From Oscheius onirici (lineage: Eukaryota > Nematoda > Chromadorea > Rhabditida > Rhabditidae): a DNA stretch of 64,000 bases. The notes below the pieces were generated by a model. That model did not search any database. It was not told the DNA's origin and worked only from the letters and a program-made list of their open reading frames with translations. Where the stretch lies: positions 4,402,001-4,466,000 of the forward strand of contig OW051471.1 of the NCBI GenBank assembly GCA_932521025.1. The letters are read 5' to 3'. Below, one piece after another: positions 1-10,512 of the stretch; within the stretch, counting starts at the first letter, position 1; each line of letters begins with the position of its first letter. A program made the position numbers and the translations under genes.

Positions 1-34
1 GTTGGCTTTTCCATTATTCTTTATACCTTTTTAG

Positions 35-2787
35 GAGAAAGTAGAGCTGATACCTTCCTCGTTGCCTAGCCTAGAACAATTACTGCGGAAGTTTATTGAC
101 GACGAGCAGAAACTGAATCAGGCCGATTACACCAAGCGGTTTTACGTATGTTTTTTCCCTTGTATTCCCCCAATCGCCTTCTCCAGATGATCCGTCTTGA
201 ACAAGAAGCATTGCGACAAGAACCCGAGTATGCATCAATGTCAGCCTGTAATCCATGTCATTATATGCGCAATCGATATCGGGATATATTACCATGTAAG
301 TCGTTGCTTATCTGTGGAAACCCCAAATTTTAGACGATCATAACCGAGTCGTTTTATCGACAAATGAAGAAAACCCGGATGGATACATGAATGCGTCTGT
401 AATAAAATTGCCAGGAGGACGTACACGGTTCATTGCTGCACAAGCCCCTCTCCCTACTACAATTGAAGAATGGTAAGAATTTATGACGCGGTATCATTTT
501 ATCTAAAAGTAATGGTAGGACCTAAGGATTTGTAGTGATCGAGGAGGTCACAAATTAAAATTGCAAGCTATTTATAAAAGACTTCCTTAAGTTTTTAGAT
601 CAAGAAAATATTTTTAGGTTTTCACCTTTCCTGTAATCATTTTTTCGAGTTAAGGTATTGGACGCTCATTTCAGACCCCCAAAAGTGCTCCCTGGAAATT
701 TGAACTCGGCCCTACACCACAAAAAGTTACAGGAGACTGCGTCTTAAAGCTACCCTCGCCCTACTGCTGATTAACTCAATGCATAAGCCGATTAACGCGA
801 TTTATTGGCTGCGGTCCATCGGCTTCAGGCTTGTTGATTCTGGGTTGTTGAGCTCCGCTGCGGCGTGAGGCGGCCAGGTTGGATTTTGCGGCGGGCTAAA
901 AAAAATTCATTTCCATTTTTTTTTGTTTCCAAATATCTCTCCCGATTAGATTTAGTTTTGCCATCAGTAAAATTAGAAGAAAATCGAAAACTGACGACAA
1001 AAATAGAAGAAAATGCGTTTTTTTGACGAAATTCGGTGAAAATAGCAGTTTTCTTCTATTTTCACTGTCAGTTTTCGATTTTCTTCCAATTTTTCTGATG
1101 ACAAAACTAAATCTAATGGGGGACGTATTTGGAAACAAAAAACTGCGAAGTGAATTTTTTTAGCCCGCCGCAAAATCCAACCTGGGCGGCTTGCACCGTA
1201 TGGCGCAGTCGGTATAGGCGCGCGGTCTACAAATCAGTTGATAGGTCAGGTTCAATCCTCCAGGACGCAAATCTGTTTCACCTTTTTGTCAAAATGATAG
1301 TAATGCTTCAACATTTAGTTTTTGATTAAAGCGAGTGGGTAACTGCTGCGTCCGTGCGAGCAAGCTGGCGGGCAACGAGCTCAAAAAAAATGACGGGAAT
1401 CCCAAAAATTTCAGGCAAACTGGGGGTTTAACAGTTTTTTTGTCGTTTTCGTCTGTTCTCCTGATGTTTATCGTAAAAAACATGTTGAAAATAGTCAGTA
1501 GAAGACAAAAATGGAATAAACCACATTGAAATGAACGAAAATGGTTGGTTTTGACATTTTTTGGGTAAAAAGTCGTTTTACCACTAGATTGACTTTCTTC
1601 TACTATTATTTTGTTATTCCATGCTGTATTTTGTCGAAAGGATTGATTTACTTGAAGAAATAGGTCGAAAAGAAAATTGATGAAAAACGACGTTTTCGCT
1701 ATTTTTGGAATAAATATATTTTGACAAAACACAAAAATACGGTAGAATCAGCCCGCCTATTTCCGTAGTTACCCACTCGCATTAATGTTACTTTTATTGG
1801 GCTGTTCAGGTGGCAAATGATAGCAGAGCAGAAAATCGAACTGGTGATCATGCTCTGCAAACTTATGGAAATGAGCAAAGTAAAGTGCGAACGATACTGG
1901 CCGGAGACGTTGGGAAAAAGTCAGATTTGGGGCAATTTCGAAATCACCTTTGTCGAAGAAGAGCGGTGTGTTTTGCAGTTTTTTTATGCTTTAGTTTTTT
2001 TTTCAGATTCTCAGACGGCGACTATTTACTACGAGTTCTCAAAATGGACAACACAGAAACTGGTGAATCGCGCATAGTGAGACAACTACATTACGTGTAA
2101 GAATTTATGCAATCTCTTCACAAAAACTGAATTTAGGGAATGGCCAGATCATGGATGCCCCTCAGGCGAAGATCAACTGCTGAATATGATTGACAAAATG
2201 GCCGAAATTCATTTGAACGAATCTATACCCGTTCTTGTCCATTGCAGGTTTGTCAATGACCTTTTTTCAATAATAATCATGAATTTAGTGCGGGCGTAGG
2301 TCGAACTGGGACGATAATAGCAGTTAATCATATACGCGAACTTCTGGCATCGGACTCGCTATACGAATTAAATCTCTTCAATTTAGTAATGTCCCTGAGA
2401 AAACAACGAGCGAGCATGGTTCAAACACAAGTAACTTTTATTTCAAAAACTCATAACATTTATTCAGGATCAGTACCAGTTTGTGCATAAATGCGTGGCT
2501 CGTTATGCCAGGAGAAAACTAGGCATCCCGGATCCTCATTTAGAATCACCACCTCCATTCAAAGTATTTCTTTGTTTTTTGTCTAAATCCCCTTTTTGTA
2601 GGAAGATGACGAGAAACCGCCGAAATTAATCGACTTCAGCTCAGACGAAAGCGACAATGAAACTACTTCCGTGCCGGATTTTCCGGGTCAGTTCATTTTC
2701 TTTATCTTCAAACTAAATCATGTTATAGAAGAGCCGCGCAGCCGACCACAAGGTCCCGAGGAACTTGGCAGCGCGGCGGCAAGCTGA
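35..2787 (+). CDS. Protein tyrosine phosphatase, classical type (5' end outside window)
   Basis: This is a classical phosphotyrosine phosphatase catalytic domain, which removes phosphate from tyrosines. Visible in order: the substrate-recognition segment NRYRDILPYDHNRV (exons ending at about 295 and starting again at about 339), the core segment YMNASVIKLPGG then FIAAQAPLP, the WPDHG loop, and the signature loop VHCSAGVGRTG, split by an intron at about 2248-2289, with the catalytic Cys in HCS. The Q-loop MVQTQDQYQF follows. The catalytic residues all look intact. A short acidic Ser-rich tail follows. The stop at 2785-2787 is one reading; a splice from about 2751 to 2789 would instead extend the frame to 2959. 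Introns are about 40 nt except 473-1809, which holds two MITEs. Upstream exons are outside the window, so receptor or cytoplasmic class cannot be settled. Confidence 0.85.
874..1185. mobile_element. Hairpin MITE in PTP intron
   Basis: The ends are inverted copies of about 31 bp starting CCAGGTTGGATTTTGCGG. The interior is also self-complementary (arms about 925-1015 and 1035-1130), so the whole unit folds as a long hairpin. It has no coding capacity. The short flanking GCGG on both sides may be a target duplication. A related, degraded copy abuts Sec24 copy 1 at about 10175-10373. Confidence 0.75.
1192..1268 (+). repeat. tRNA-like sequence, degenerate
   Basis: The stretch has an A-box-like TGGCGCAGTCGG and a B-box-like GGTTCAATCCTCC at roughly tRNA spacing. 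The T stem and anticodon stem do not pair properly, so this is more likely a tRNA pseudogene or SINE head than a working tRNA gene. It lies exactly between the two MITEs of the PTP intron. Confidence 0.35.
1330..1780. mobile_element. MITE with GCGAGTGGGTAAC ends in PTP intron
   Basis: The terminal inverted repeats read GCGAGTGGGTAAC on the left and its complement on the right. ATTAA-like sequence lies on both flanks. The interior is similar to the element at about 60720-61178 inside Sec24 copy 2, including the shared stretch around a TGTTTATCGTAAAAAACATG motif. It is non-coding; open frames here are by-products of the repeat. Confidence 0.7.
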
Positions 2788-2959
2788 AGGTAAACAGTTT
2801 CAGTCTCTCTTTGATACGAAAGATGATTCAGCTGAACATATTCGATCGTCGTCAATCAGTTACCAGCCTCACTTCGGTATCCTCTTTCCGCTCTCAAACG
2901 AATCGCCTTCTTCAATCGCTCAGCAAATTCAAGTCTCAAGTGTCAAATCTTCTGAGTAA

Positions 2960-3405
2960 AGCAACACAAGCTCCCAATTCCGACCCATCTACCCAAAAAC
3001 TCTAAAGCCTTTCCTCTTAAGTATTTACTTGCGGTTCACGCGACCCAGAATTCTAGTTGCCAGCGGCAAGATTGTTTGCGAAAGTCCTTGCGATGTGCTG
3101 TGTGCCAGCGATTTACTTGCGCATTTTGTTGCTTTGAACGGCTCTTGTGCTCCATATCCAATTGCGTTTCTTGTGATTTGTTATTTTATTCCCCTTTTTC
3201 ACTTTTAGTCTTTTCTGTGATGGTGAGCCTTGTCAGAGACTTGCCGCCCCTTTTTTATTGTCCTATGTTGAAAGTAATATACATACCTATGTACAGATTT
3301 TGCGCTCCAAATCTATATAATTCACTTTGCATATTTATTCTTCTGATTTGATCATCAACTGTTAGTCTCTCCAGCAATCATGAGCAGAAACTTGAAATTT
3401 ATCAG
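2960..3405. other. Intergenic, PTP 3' side
   Basis: This stretch is AT-rich and lies between the PTP tail and the Ly6-like gene. An open frame at 3076-3351 starts MRKSLRCAVCQRFTC but has no splice context or recognisable similarity, so it is not called as a gene. Nothing else is visible. Confidence 0.4.
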
Positions 3406-3865
3406 ATGTTACGACTTTCCCTCATTTTGTGCTCTCTTGTACTCGTCGTCTTGTCGGATATTCGCTGTTGGGAAGGACAGCAGACGATTCCTGGAGAGGG
3501 AACCACTTTTCAAGAGAGTGAGTAAAGAATGTGTATGGAAATAAAAGATTTTAGCGTTTTGTCCCGGATCCGACTTTTGTTTCAACAACTACGTGAAACG
3601 TCATCATGATGGAGACGACAGTTACACTTTGAGCAAAAGTTGCGGACAGCCTGGAAAATGTTTTGTGAGTTGTCAGAGCAAATAGTGACTAATCGAAGAA
3701 GTTGATCTATTCTCGGTCTGCGTAAGTGGAAGATAATTGCAGGAAGCTGGATGTGAAGGACCAAACGACGAGAAACGCTGTTGTTGTGTGGGAGATCTCT
3801 GTAACTTTTCCAGTAAAGGACTCTGCCTGACAGCTGCAATCCTCGCCATCGTCTACAACTTTTAA
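3406..3865 (+). CDS. Ly6/three-finger-type GPI-anchored protein
   Basis: This is a small secreted cysteine-rich protein of about 110 residues in three exons. The N-terminus MLRLSLILCSLVLVVLS is a signal peptide. The mature part has the order CW, CPGSDFCFNNY, CGQPGKCF, AGCEGP, RCCCVGDLCNFS, ending in the CCxxDxCN pattern typical of Ly6/uPAR-type three-finger domains. A hydrophobic C-terminal stretch (LCLTAAILAIVYNF) with no cytoplasmic tail fits GPI-anchor attachment. Introns are about 37 and 80 nt. An acceptor-like TTTATCAG abuts the start codon. Ligand and role are unknown. The family includes receptor modulators and unrelated secreted proteins, so no function is assigned. Confidence 0.75.
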
Positions 3866-4057
3866 GAGGTCACAAAAGTTTTTTGTACGTATTGCAATAC
3901 TGATTCATAAAAACGTCATACAATATACAAATAAGTTTTGTGGGAGGTATTAGGAACTCTAAATAATTAAGCTAGGCAATCCCGTTTTGTGATTAATGCA
4001 ATGAAATTGAGAAAGTCACTGGGAAAAATTCTAATTGAACCACACAGCTTCAGGTCA

Positions 4058-4860
4058 TTATGAAACAAAGTCTTTCGTCACAATTCTGGTGATGATGTGG
4101 TCAGAGATTGACTCCTCATTGAACTGCGGATCACCAATCTGGTAAATCTGAAAAGGGGTTCGTTTTGGAACAAGGAAAAGAGCTGACCTTTCTGATAACC
4201 TTCATGTTGGCTGTGGCGGGCAAGGAATCCAGACCTGTCGGTTTACCATCAATTTCTTTGGCAAGGCTCTGAATTTACTTTTTTTTCGAAAACTTTTATA
4301 CTTTTGAAAAAAAAAGAAAAAAGCGGAAAAGAATTTTTTTTAGAAAACTTCTGAACAAACCTTTATTTTGCTGCCGTCTTTATCGTCAAAAACGCATACG
4401 ATTATAGCGTCGCTCCTCTCTCCGATTCCAAACGTGGCCAGAGAGTCGGAAATCTGGAAACATGGTTGCCAGGAAACAAAGAAACGTACATTTCTACTGG
4501 GACTGAGGCTATAAATCATTTCTGCCGACAGACTTCTGGTCGAAAGACGATTGTGAGCGGCCTGGTGAACAGCTCGATTTGCAGCAGCCAAAAGAACGAA
4601 CGGTTCAAGAACCTGAAACCATAAAATGACTGAAAAATAAACAATCGTTACCAGTTCTGCCCGAATGAAGACTGCATCGATATTGCCCGTTCTCACTTTA
4701 TCTCGAAGCTCTACCTCGAAATTGAAAAGTTTGTTGAGAAAAGAAGTAAACAAACCGAGTTTTTGACGTCGACAAAGAGACATATTCTGATCCATCTCTT
4801 CTGTGTAATGTCATAGGGATCGGGCTGGAGCTCATAGAGACGAGACATTCCTGGAGACAT
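4058..4860 (-). CDS. TPRKB: KEOPS/EKC complex subunit Cgi121 (TPRKB homologue)
   Basis: Cgi121/TPRKB binds the PRPK/Bud32 kinase in KEOPS, the complex that makes t6A at position 37 of ANN-decoding tRNAs. The reading starts MSPGMSRLYELQPDPYDI, then LFVDVKNS joined to VELRDKVRTGNIDAVFI, matching the family's DVKN..LRRK block. Then come VLEPFVLLAAANRAVH and LSTRSLSAEMIYSLSPSRNI, the most conserved part, then SDSLATFGIGERSDAIIVCVF. The last exons give GKPTGLDSLPATANMKVIRKIYQIGDPQF and end IVTKDFVS. Introns are 35-50 nt except one of about 80 nt after DGSKIK. A clean acceptor (CTTTTTAG) lies 13 nt before the ATG, which supports this start. The length, about 185 residues, fits the family. Confidence 0.87.
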
Positions 4861-5754
4861 CTTCTTGTGACGCCTAAAAAGAAAAGTTGGAAGAAAGAAC
4901 GAAAAAACTGGCTGGGAAAATGCTCTTGAACATGACTAACCCCCAAATATTACACTATTTGTCTTTTCTAATCGATTTCTCACTGAAAAAAATGAGTTTG
5001 ATTCGATCAACACGAATAAAAACAAGTCAAACAAGATCGTGGATGCGGGAGTAGTGTTGAGTGGTAAATAAAAGGGCGGACGCAGCGATCAATGCCGCCA
5101 CAACAGACAGCAGCAAAAACTAAACACACAAGGTTCTCATTTCGAATGTGTACATTTCTCTGGTTCCAATAAAATGAAGTTGAAATGAGCTTGAATCTAA
5201 TCTTTGGAAGACAAGCTGTTCTTTTTGAAGAACAAGTTTTCATCACTTTCTACTGGTATAAACTATCGAATCACAATTTTACGGAGAAGAAAGATGTATT
5301 CACATTGATGGGCGACGCCTGTTCAGAGGCTCGTCAAAACAACAATTGTGGACTGGATGGCATATGGCGGGTGGAACGACTAATCTGACACACTGAGGAA
5401 CGTAGGTACTCATTACGACACGACTAGACGCATGATCTGTCACTCAAAGAGCAGATATTGCCCGACGGGAGAGAATCTTGTGATCATCTGAGAACTGGTC
5501 AAATTCACTAGATACGAGTAAGAGAAGGCTTTTTGAGTATCAAAACTAAAGGGAACATGTCTTTCTCTGTATTGAAAAAGTGCTATACCATCTGCTCGAA
5601 TGAGATCCTGTCTTACGGATAATGTCCTCCAGTAGAGGATCTATCCCATATCTTAGCATTTGCAACTGATCGATATGTTTCACTGAAATTTTCTTCTGGG
5701 TCCCGCCGCGAAGTCTGTTCGCATGTTCGCACACAATGAGACTGTTCCTTTAAA

Positions 5755-5960
5755 AATGCTCTCGCGTCTGTGTGTGTGTGTGTTGTGTCTGAAGCTCTAA
5801 TTGGCAATCAAAATGGACCAATTGTGCCCTTATTAAGAGGAAAGGGTTAGTGTAACCAGTTTAGACAAGTCAATTTGCAAGTGCGTGGACTTTGATTGTT
5901 TTCGACTTTCAGTTTCTAGACAGTAAAGAATCAAGTGCGGGTTAGGAATACGGGAAAGCG
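5755..5960 (+). repeat. Dispersed TG/CTGAAGCTCTAATT repeat, copy 1
   Basis: The copy contains a (TG)n tract, then CTGAAGCTCTAATTGGCAA, a GTTAGTGTAACCAGTTTAGACAAGTC-like stretch, and the sequence GAATCAAGTGCGGGTTAGGA. The same order recurs at 30045-30245 and partly at 6655-6890. On the minus strand it recurs at about 16385-16670. Confidence 0.65.
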
Positions 5961-6379
5961 TTCAAGGGGGTTTCTACTATTTTCACTCCTGCATGTACAC
6001 CCCGCCACTTCTATTGTCATTTTCACCCTGAAGAAAAGGTTTTCGAGCTTGGTGATGTTTTGCAAAGATGTAGAAGAGATCAAGGTCTACATTTTTACAA
6101 AACATTGTAAACCTGGCAAAACTCGTGGTCAGATCGAAAAATGGCTGTGATTATTGAGTGCGCAGCTACTAGCTGAAGAATAATTTGTAATGTCTACAAT
6201 TTTGCAGATCATCACCAAGCTCGAAAAAAATTTCTTCAGGGTGAAAATGACGATAGGGTGTACATGCAGGAGTAAAAATGGCGGAATTGCCTTGGAAAAT
6301 TAGAAAATAGGATCGCAAATAACTAAAATCACATTTTTCTATCAAAATATAAAAAGAAAAAAGGTTTTCACACTAAAGG

Positions 6380-6530
6380 ATTCGAACCAAAGACCCCCTG
6401 AAAATCGGTGCTAACCGAGCCCAATGCGGTCTAACTTGCCAGATCGGACGGCCACGCTTACCACTTCTGGTACAGCGTTTGGCTTAAGCGTCACGCTAAG
6501 GGGGGGGGGGGGGGCGACTGGCCCTTTAAG
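6380..6530. mobile_element. TIR-element end fragment with tRNA-like box
   Basis: The right end resembles the terminal repeat of the 33430-34830 element, with the shared order GCGTTTGGCTTAAGCGTCACGCT before a poly-G run. On the complementary strand the left part reads GGTTCGAATCC preceded by a TGGCAAGTTAGA stretch, so it looks like B and A boxes of a tRNA. This is probably a truncated composite repeat. Confidence 0.45.
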
Positions 6531-6654
6531 CAACTCATCTATTAATTGATCTGGAGAGGGATCAAACAGCAAACTGTTAACTGTTATGTTTTGAAAAAGA
6601 CAAAACTAAGTCACTTAGCCCCGAAAGGACGTAGCACAGCTTGTCTATTTTAAT

Positions 6655-6890
6655 GGCTCCCAAGTCTGTGTGTGTGTGTGTGTTTGTGTCTGAAGCTCTA
6701 ATTGAGGATAAGAAGGGGAGCTTTGTGCGCAAATTAGTTTTAACAAGTCGCGACAGGAAAAGCTAGTGGGCGAAGTCTTCTAACAACTTTGATATTTTCT
6801 TTCTGGGACTGTGACTGGAACAGATTGACAAGGGGAGAAGGCGAGGGTAACTAGGGCTGAGACTCTGTGACAGAGAACGCAAGTAAGTGT
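6655..6890 (+). repeat. Dispersed TG/CTGAAGCTCTAATT repeat, copy 2
   Basis: This copy has the same (TG)n-CTGAAGCTCTAATT start as copy 1. It also has the downstream block GACTGTGACTGGAACAG and the GGGGAGAAGG..AACTAGGGCTGAGA block shared with about 30545-30605, and in reverse with about 60060-60110. Confidence 0.6.
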
Positions 6891-6989
6891 AATCTCACGG
6901 AAAAATAGTTTTCCAGAAAACAAGTTGCTGTTCAAGTAATTAATAGTTTCTTTAAAAGAAGATTGCCTGGAGAAAGTTAGTCTTTTGCG

Positions 6990-7640
6990 ATGCTACTCCA
7001 GTTGATTGTCGTCAGTCACCTACTGCTGCACGGGGTCTCTTCTACCGAGTCCGGCCGAAGAATCGTCGACTTGGTTGTTAATCGGGCAATCATGAAGCAC
7101 GAACGGAATGACATGCTGCTAATCTTTACCGAGAAACTGCCAATCCAGACACACACGACGAGTGAGACCAACTGTGAGGATATTGTCAAGGAGCTGACGA
7201 TGCGTGGCGAGGACGACTATCTGGTGTTGATTGGAATCGAGGAAAGCAACTGTCCCAAGGCCATTTGCAAGAAGAACTTTGCCAATATTCTGCTGCCAGC
7301 TGGTTCATTGAACAAGACTGTCACATATGGCTGTGATCCGGAGCAATTTCCGATCGATTGGAAGGCGATCAGTGAGAATATCCACAAGAGACAGGACAAG
7401 AATATGTTCGCCGAGATTCCAAAAGACTACCAAGAGGAGAGATCGTTTTTGACGGAGAACAGAGGAGTTGTAGCAGGAATCGCCGTCATGGGTCTCGTCA
7501 TTATTGGACTCGTCCTTCTCCTTATTCTGACCAGTCTCAAACACGGCAAAGAGGTAAAGACTCTGAAAAAGGGCGCCGGTTTGAACGAAAACAAGAAGAA
7601 AAACGACGAGAACATAACCACCGCCGATAGCACGAAATAA
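6990..7640 (+). CDS. Intronless type I membrane protein, unrecognised
   Basis: This is a single open frame of 216 residues without introns, unusual in this window. MLLQLIVVSHLLLHGVSS is a signal peptide. The lumenal or extracellular part (about residues 19-157) has few cysteines (NCEDIV, SNCPKAICKKN, YGCDPEQF), enough for two disulfides. Residues about 158-182 (GVVAGIAVMGLVIIGLVLLLIL) form one membrane helix, and the remaining 35 residues are a basic, Lys/Asn-rich cytoplasmic tail (NENKKKNDENIT). No acceptor-like site precedes the ATG, unlike most neighbours. AATAAA-like sequence overlaps the stop region. I do not recognise the family. Confidence 0.75.
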   Translation: MLLQLIVVSHLLLHGVSSTESGRRIVDLVVNRAIMKHERNDMLLIFTEKLPIQTHTTSETNCEDIVKELTMRGEDDYLVLIGIEESNCPKAICKKNFANILLPAGSLNKTVTYGCDPEQFPIDWKAISENIHKRQDKNMFAEIPKDYQEERSFLTENRGVVAGIAVMGLVIIGLVLLLILTSLKHGKEVKTLKKGAGLNENKKKNDENITTADSTK

Positions 7641-8510
7641 TAAATTCTGGTTCGAAGACTCACCGTTTGTAGATCATTCCGACAGCATGGAATAGTGGGT
7701 CTGAAACATGGAAATGAGCTTACGACTAATCCTTGAGCGAACAGAATGAAATGCAAGAAGGGAAAGTCGGGCAGCTTGTGTCGGGAAACACGTGTGGTCA
7801 CCGCTATTAATAGTTAGTTATCATGCAGAAGTTTACACTCCCGCTACTGGGAATTAAGAGGGCTGTGAGACGAGAAACAGTAATTGTTAGGTGGTCAACT
7901 GTACTCTGGTTAGACATTACTGAAAGGGGATCTGATCAACTATGTAGAGTCGGTTGGAAATTTATTGAGAGGGCACAAATAAAAGAGACGTAATATGCTT
8001 GGAAAACAAAGAAGAGTTATTAGGTAAACGGGAAGACGCCGATGGAAATAGCGTTTTCAGATTGAAAATAGGGGTTGTTTATTGCACCCATAACGGGATG
8101 GTTATATCTGGAATAACAACAAATTCTAACAGCAGACAAAACAATAACAGTAAATGAAGTTATGCAAGACTAGAGAACATATTGAAGCTCGATATGAAAG
8201 CTGTTCCGGTCTCCGAGGCACTCACACGCCTTATTTGCCTATAAGACGTGGCTGAGCCCAGGTCTTGTTCGTAATTGCCTTCTGGAATAATAATTAGGTC
8301 TGGATTTGGCTATGTATATTGCAAGCTGTGATATTGTTGGAGAAAGAATAACTAATGGCCCAGTTTGGCTAATTGAAGCCCAACCGACGGGAATTATTCA
8401 ACACGTCCAGCTGACTCATCGTTAGAGCCAGGAGAGAATGAGGGAGAGCTGCAAATTCGGTTAATCCTGGTCGAGATTACTCGGCCGTCGATTTCTAACG
8501 AGTGTACGTT
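7641..8510. other. Intergenic, nothing recognised
   Basis: No repeat arms, RNA gene or supported open frame is seen between the type I membrane protein and the small secreted protein gene. Confidence 0.4.
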
Positions 8511-8830
8511 TTATGCGATCATGAACATGCGTTGCCAGTCGAGATCAATCTTACAGTACGGCCAACAACCGTAGTGATGACCGAGGTTTCCGCCGACTCG
8601 ATCAAAAGTTCCAGACTTTCTTGCCAATCCACCGAGATGACCACGAGACTGAGCAGTTGCCCAGTAGTACGGGGGACTGTTCTCGTAGTAGTTTTGATAG
8701 GGGTACATTGAATTGTAGTTGTTCTGTTGATAGACATTGTAGGGATCTGAACATCTGTAAGAGTTGAGTGGAATGGATCACCTGAATTGACTGCATCGAG
8801 AAGAAGTAGGAGAAGGAAGAAGGGAAGCAT
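8511..8830 (-). CDS. Small secreted Tyr/Asn-rich protein, unrecognised
   Basis: The first exon encodes MLPFFLLLLLLDAVNS, a strong signal peptide. Removing a 35-nt intron (about 8748-8782) keeps the frame and gives DPYNVYQQNNYNSMYPYQNYYENSPP, then GGLARKSGTFDRVGGNLGHH, then YGCWPYCKIDLDW near the C-terminus. About 95 residues in total. The Tyr/Asn/Gln-rich first half and the single close CxxxC pair suggest a secreted structural or signalling peptide. No dibasic cleavage series is seen, so a neuropeptide precursor is not clearly supported. The start is chosen because it alone gives the signal peptide. The opposite-strand frames here are shadows. Confidence 0.6.
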
Positions 8831-10003
8831 TGGTCAGATCGGGAGAGAACGGACAGAGACGGGAAGACATTACTTTCCGCCCGACCGGATACAGATCCAG
8901 TAAGAAGTGGTTGTTCTTTACTCTCGTCTATTTATTTATTCTTGTTTTTCCTTATGGAAGTTGGGAATAAATTAAGATTCGAAAATACTGCGGGACTTTC
9001 GAGAGAAATGTTTTTTGGAAGCTTTTCTCCATTCAATGAGTTTTATACTGATACACTTGTATAGTAACATAAGCCAGCTGGACCAGGCTTACTTGATCCG
9101 AAAAAGTTCTGACCTGAATCAGGCGAGAGCCCCTTTGACAAAACCAGTATAGCTCCCCACTCCTGTTTTCCATCCAACAGTGATCTTCTCGCGCATTCAG
9201 ATTTCATTAATCTCGGTGCACAACTTCAATAGTTGCCAACAGTCATCCAACAGTCTATGTCATGGAAGATATCAGGATACATTCCCATACACACTCGACT
9301 CTTCGCTTCAATCATTAGAGTGCACAACAGTCTTCCCGAGCATCTGTTCTGAAATTTAGATAATTAAGATCAAGCAAAGAAAAGTCTAACATCGTAGGAT
9401 TTCTTTGAAATGAAACAGTTTCCATTCAGGTCTGGCCTCCCGTCTGAAGTCTGGTCTGGAAACTGGATGTCCTAGTCTAACTAGTCTAGTCTCATAACAT
9501 GATTCTGTTCTCCTTTTCTCGATAAAGGTTTTCATCTAGTCAGACGTACACTTGTTCCGGTCGAGGGAGGCTGTCTTATCTTTTCTTCTGATGCGGGTTC
9601 TGAAAACGAAAAAAAGAGCAAAAACAACAAAGAGAAAGTATCCTATCAGATGATTGTGAACCACTGCCAGTAGTTTGTTTGGTGCAAACTAGAGAGAACT
9701 ATCAGATTTCCCCTAATGGAAAACCCGAGCACAACACCTTGTTTCGAAGGCTGACAGTTGTGGCGGATTCAGAACTGACTGTCACATTGCCGTCTCTCTC
9801 TTCTTTTGTCAAAAGAACGCAAGTGTTTGTGGCGCTACTGTTCGCACTGTCTGAGTGTCTCATGTAACTAAGCAAAAGACAAACTTTTCAAGTTTTTCTG
9901 TTGAAAAATCATCATCAGAACTGTTCCCTGCACCTATGTTCAGCCAATACCACTAATGATCTACTTATCACTATTGCCCGCTTGTGTATGGTCTCCTAAT
10001 AAT
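8831..10003. other. Intergenic, nothing recognised
   Basis: This stretch holds AT-rich, non-repetitive sequence. An open frame at 9679-9867 lacks an ATG start and any domain. It ends at the SINE copy at 10004. Confidence 0.4.
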
Positions 10004-10170
10004 CGGAGTTTATGTGTACTTGTCTCAAAACATCTCTCTACTACTAAAGCGCAATGATGTCTGTCGTGGACTCTGTTTATTTGTTTGTCCGGGACCTGAA
10101 ATCATGGTGTATTGTTAAAAGTCGCCGTCATCACCCAGACGACCCGGGTTCGACTCCTCTCCTCGCCAAA
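10004..10170 (+). mobile_element. tRNA-Glu-like SINE, copy A
   Basis: This copy begins CGGAGTTTATGTGTACTTG and includes CTAAAGCGCAATGATGTCTG and TTTGTTTGTCCGGGACCTG. It ends in a tRNA-like 3' half (TGGTGTATTGT, then GACCCGGGTTCGACTCC, then CTCGCCA). The A box resembles the TGGTGTAGTGG of tRNA-Glu. It is a near-identical partner of the copy at 15739-15906. Confidence 0.7.
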
Positions 10171-10174
10171 TAAA

Positions 10175-10373
10175 TTTTCAGCCAGTTTTGCCATCCCTGC
10201 TTCCATTTTCGTCGTCAGTTTTCTATTTTCTCGTCATTATTTCATGTAATAATTAGATCTTAACCTACAAAGTATTTTTATACAAGAAAAATCAGAAAAA
10301 AAGCGAAATGAATTTTTTTAGCCCACCGCAAAGCTGGCACCTGGCCTGATTTCGGGCCAGCTTTGCCATGCCT
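10175..10373. mobile_element. MITE relic abutting Sec24 copy 1
   Basis: It carries GTCAGTTTTCTATTTTCTCGTC and GAATTTTTTTAGCCC..CCGCAAAG, both matching the family of the 874-1185 MITE. Its right end has a small palindrome (GCTGGCACCTGGCC..GGGCCAGC). Homology between the two Sec24 copies starts immediately after it. Confidence 0.5.
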
Positions 10374-10512
10374 GTCTCCAGAATTCAGTCTGCTTTCATT
10401 GTTTTCTTCGCTTTTTGGTATATTTTATCTGCATCTTCTACGAAGAAATAGCCGTATAACTTTTTCTTGCTTTCCTAAACAGCAGCAGCAACATAAATTC
10501 TATTTTCAGGGT

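Larger units (their letters stand above)
4861..6989. other. Repeat-rich intergenic block
   Basis: No convincing gene is seen. Two copies of a dispersed repeat (about 5755-5960 and 6655-6890) carry a short TG microsatellite followed by a CTGAAGCTCTAATT motif. A TIR-type fragment lies between them (about 6380-6530). Open frames such as 5185-5388 and 5935-6150 have no domain, signal or splice support. Confidence 0.5.

Noticed and set aside
1192-1268. Functional tRNA gene
   Set aside because: A and B boxes are present, but the T and anticodon stems do not pair.
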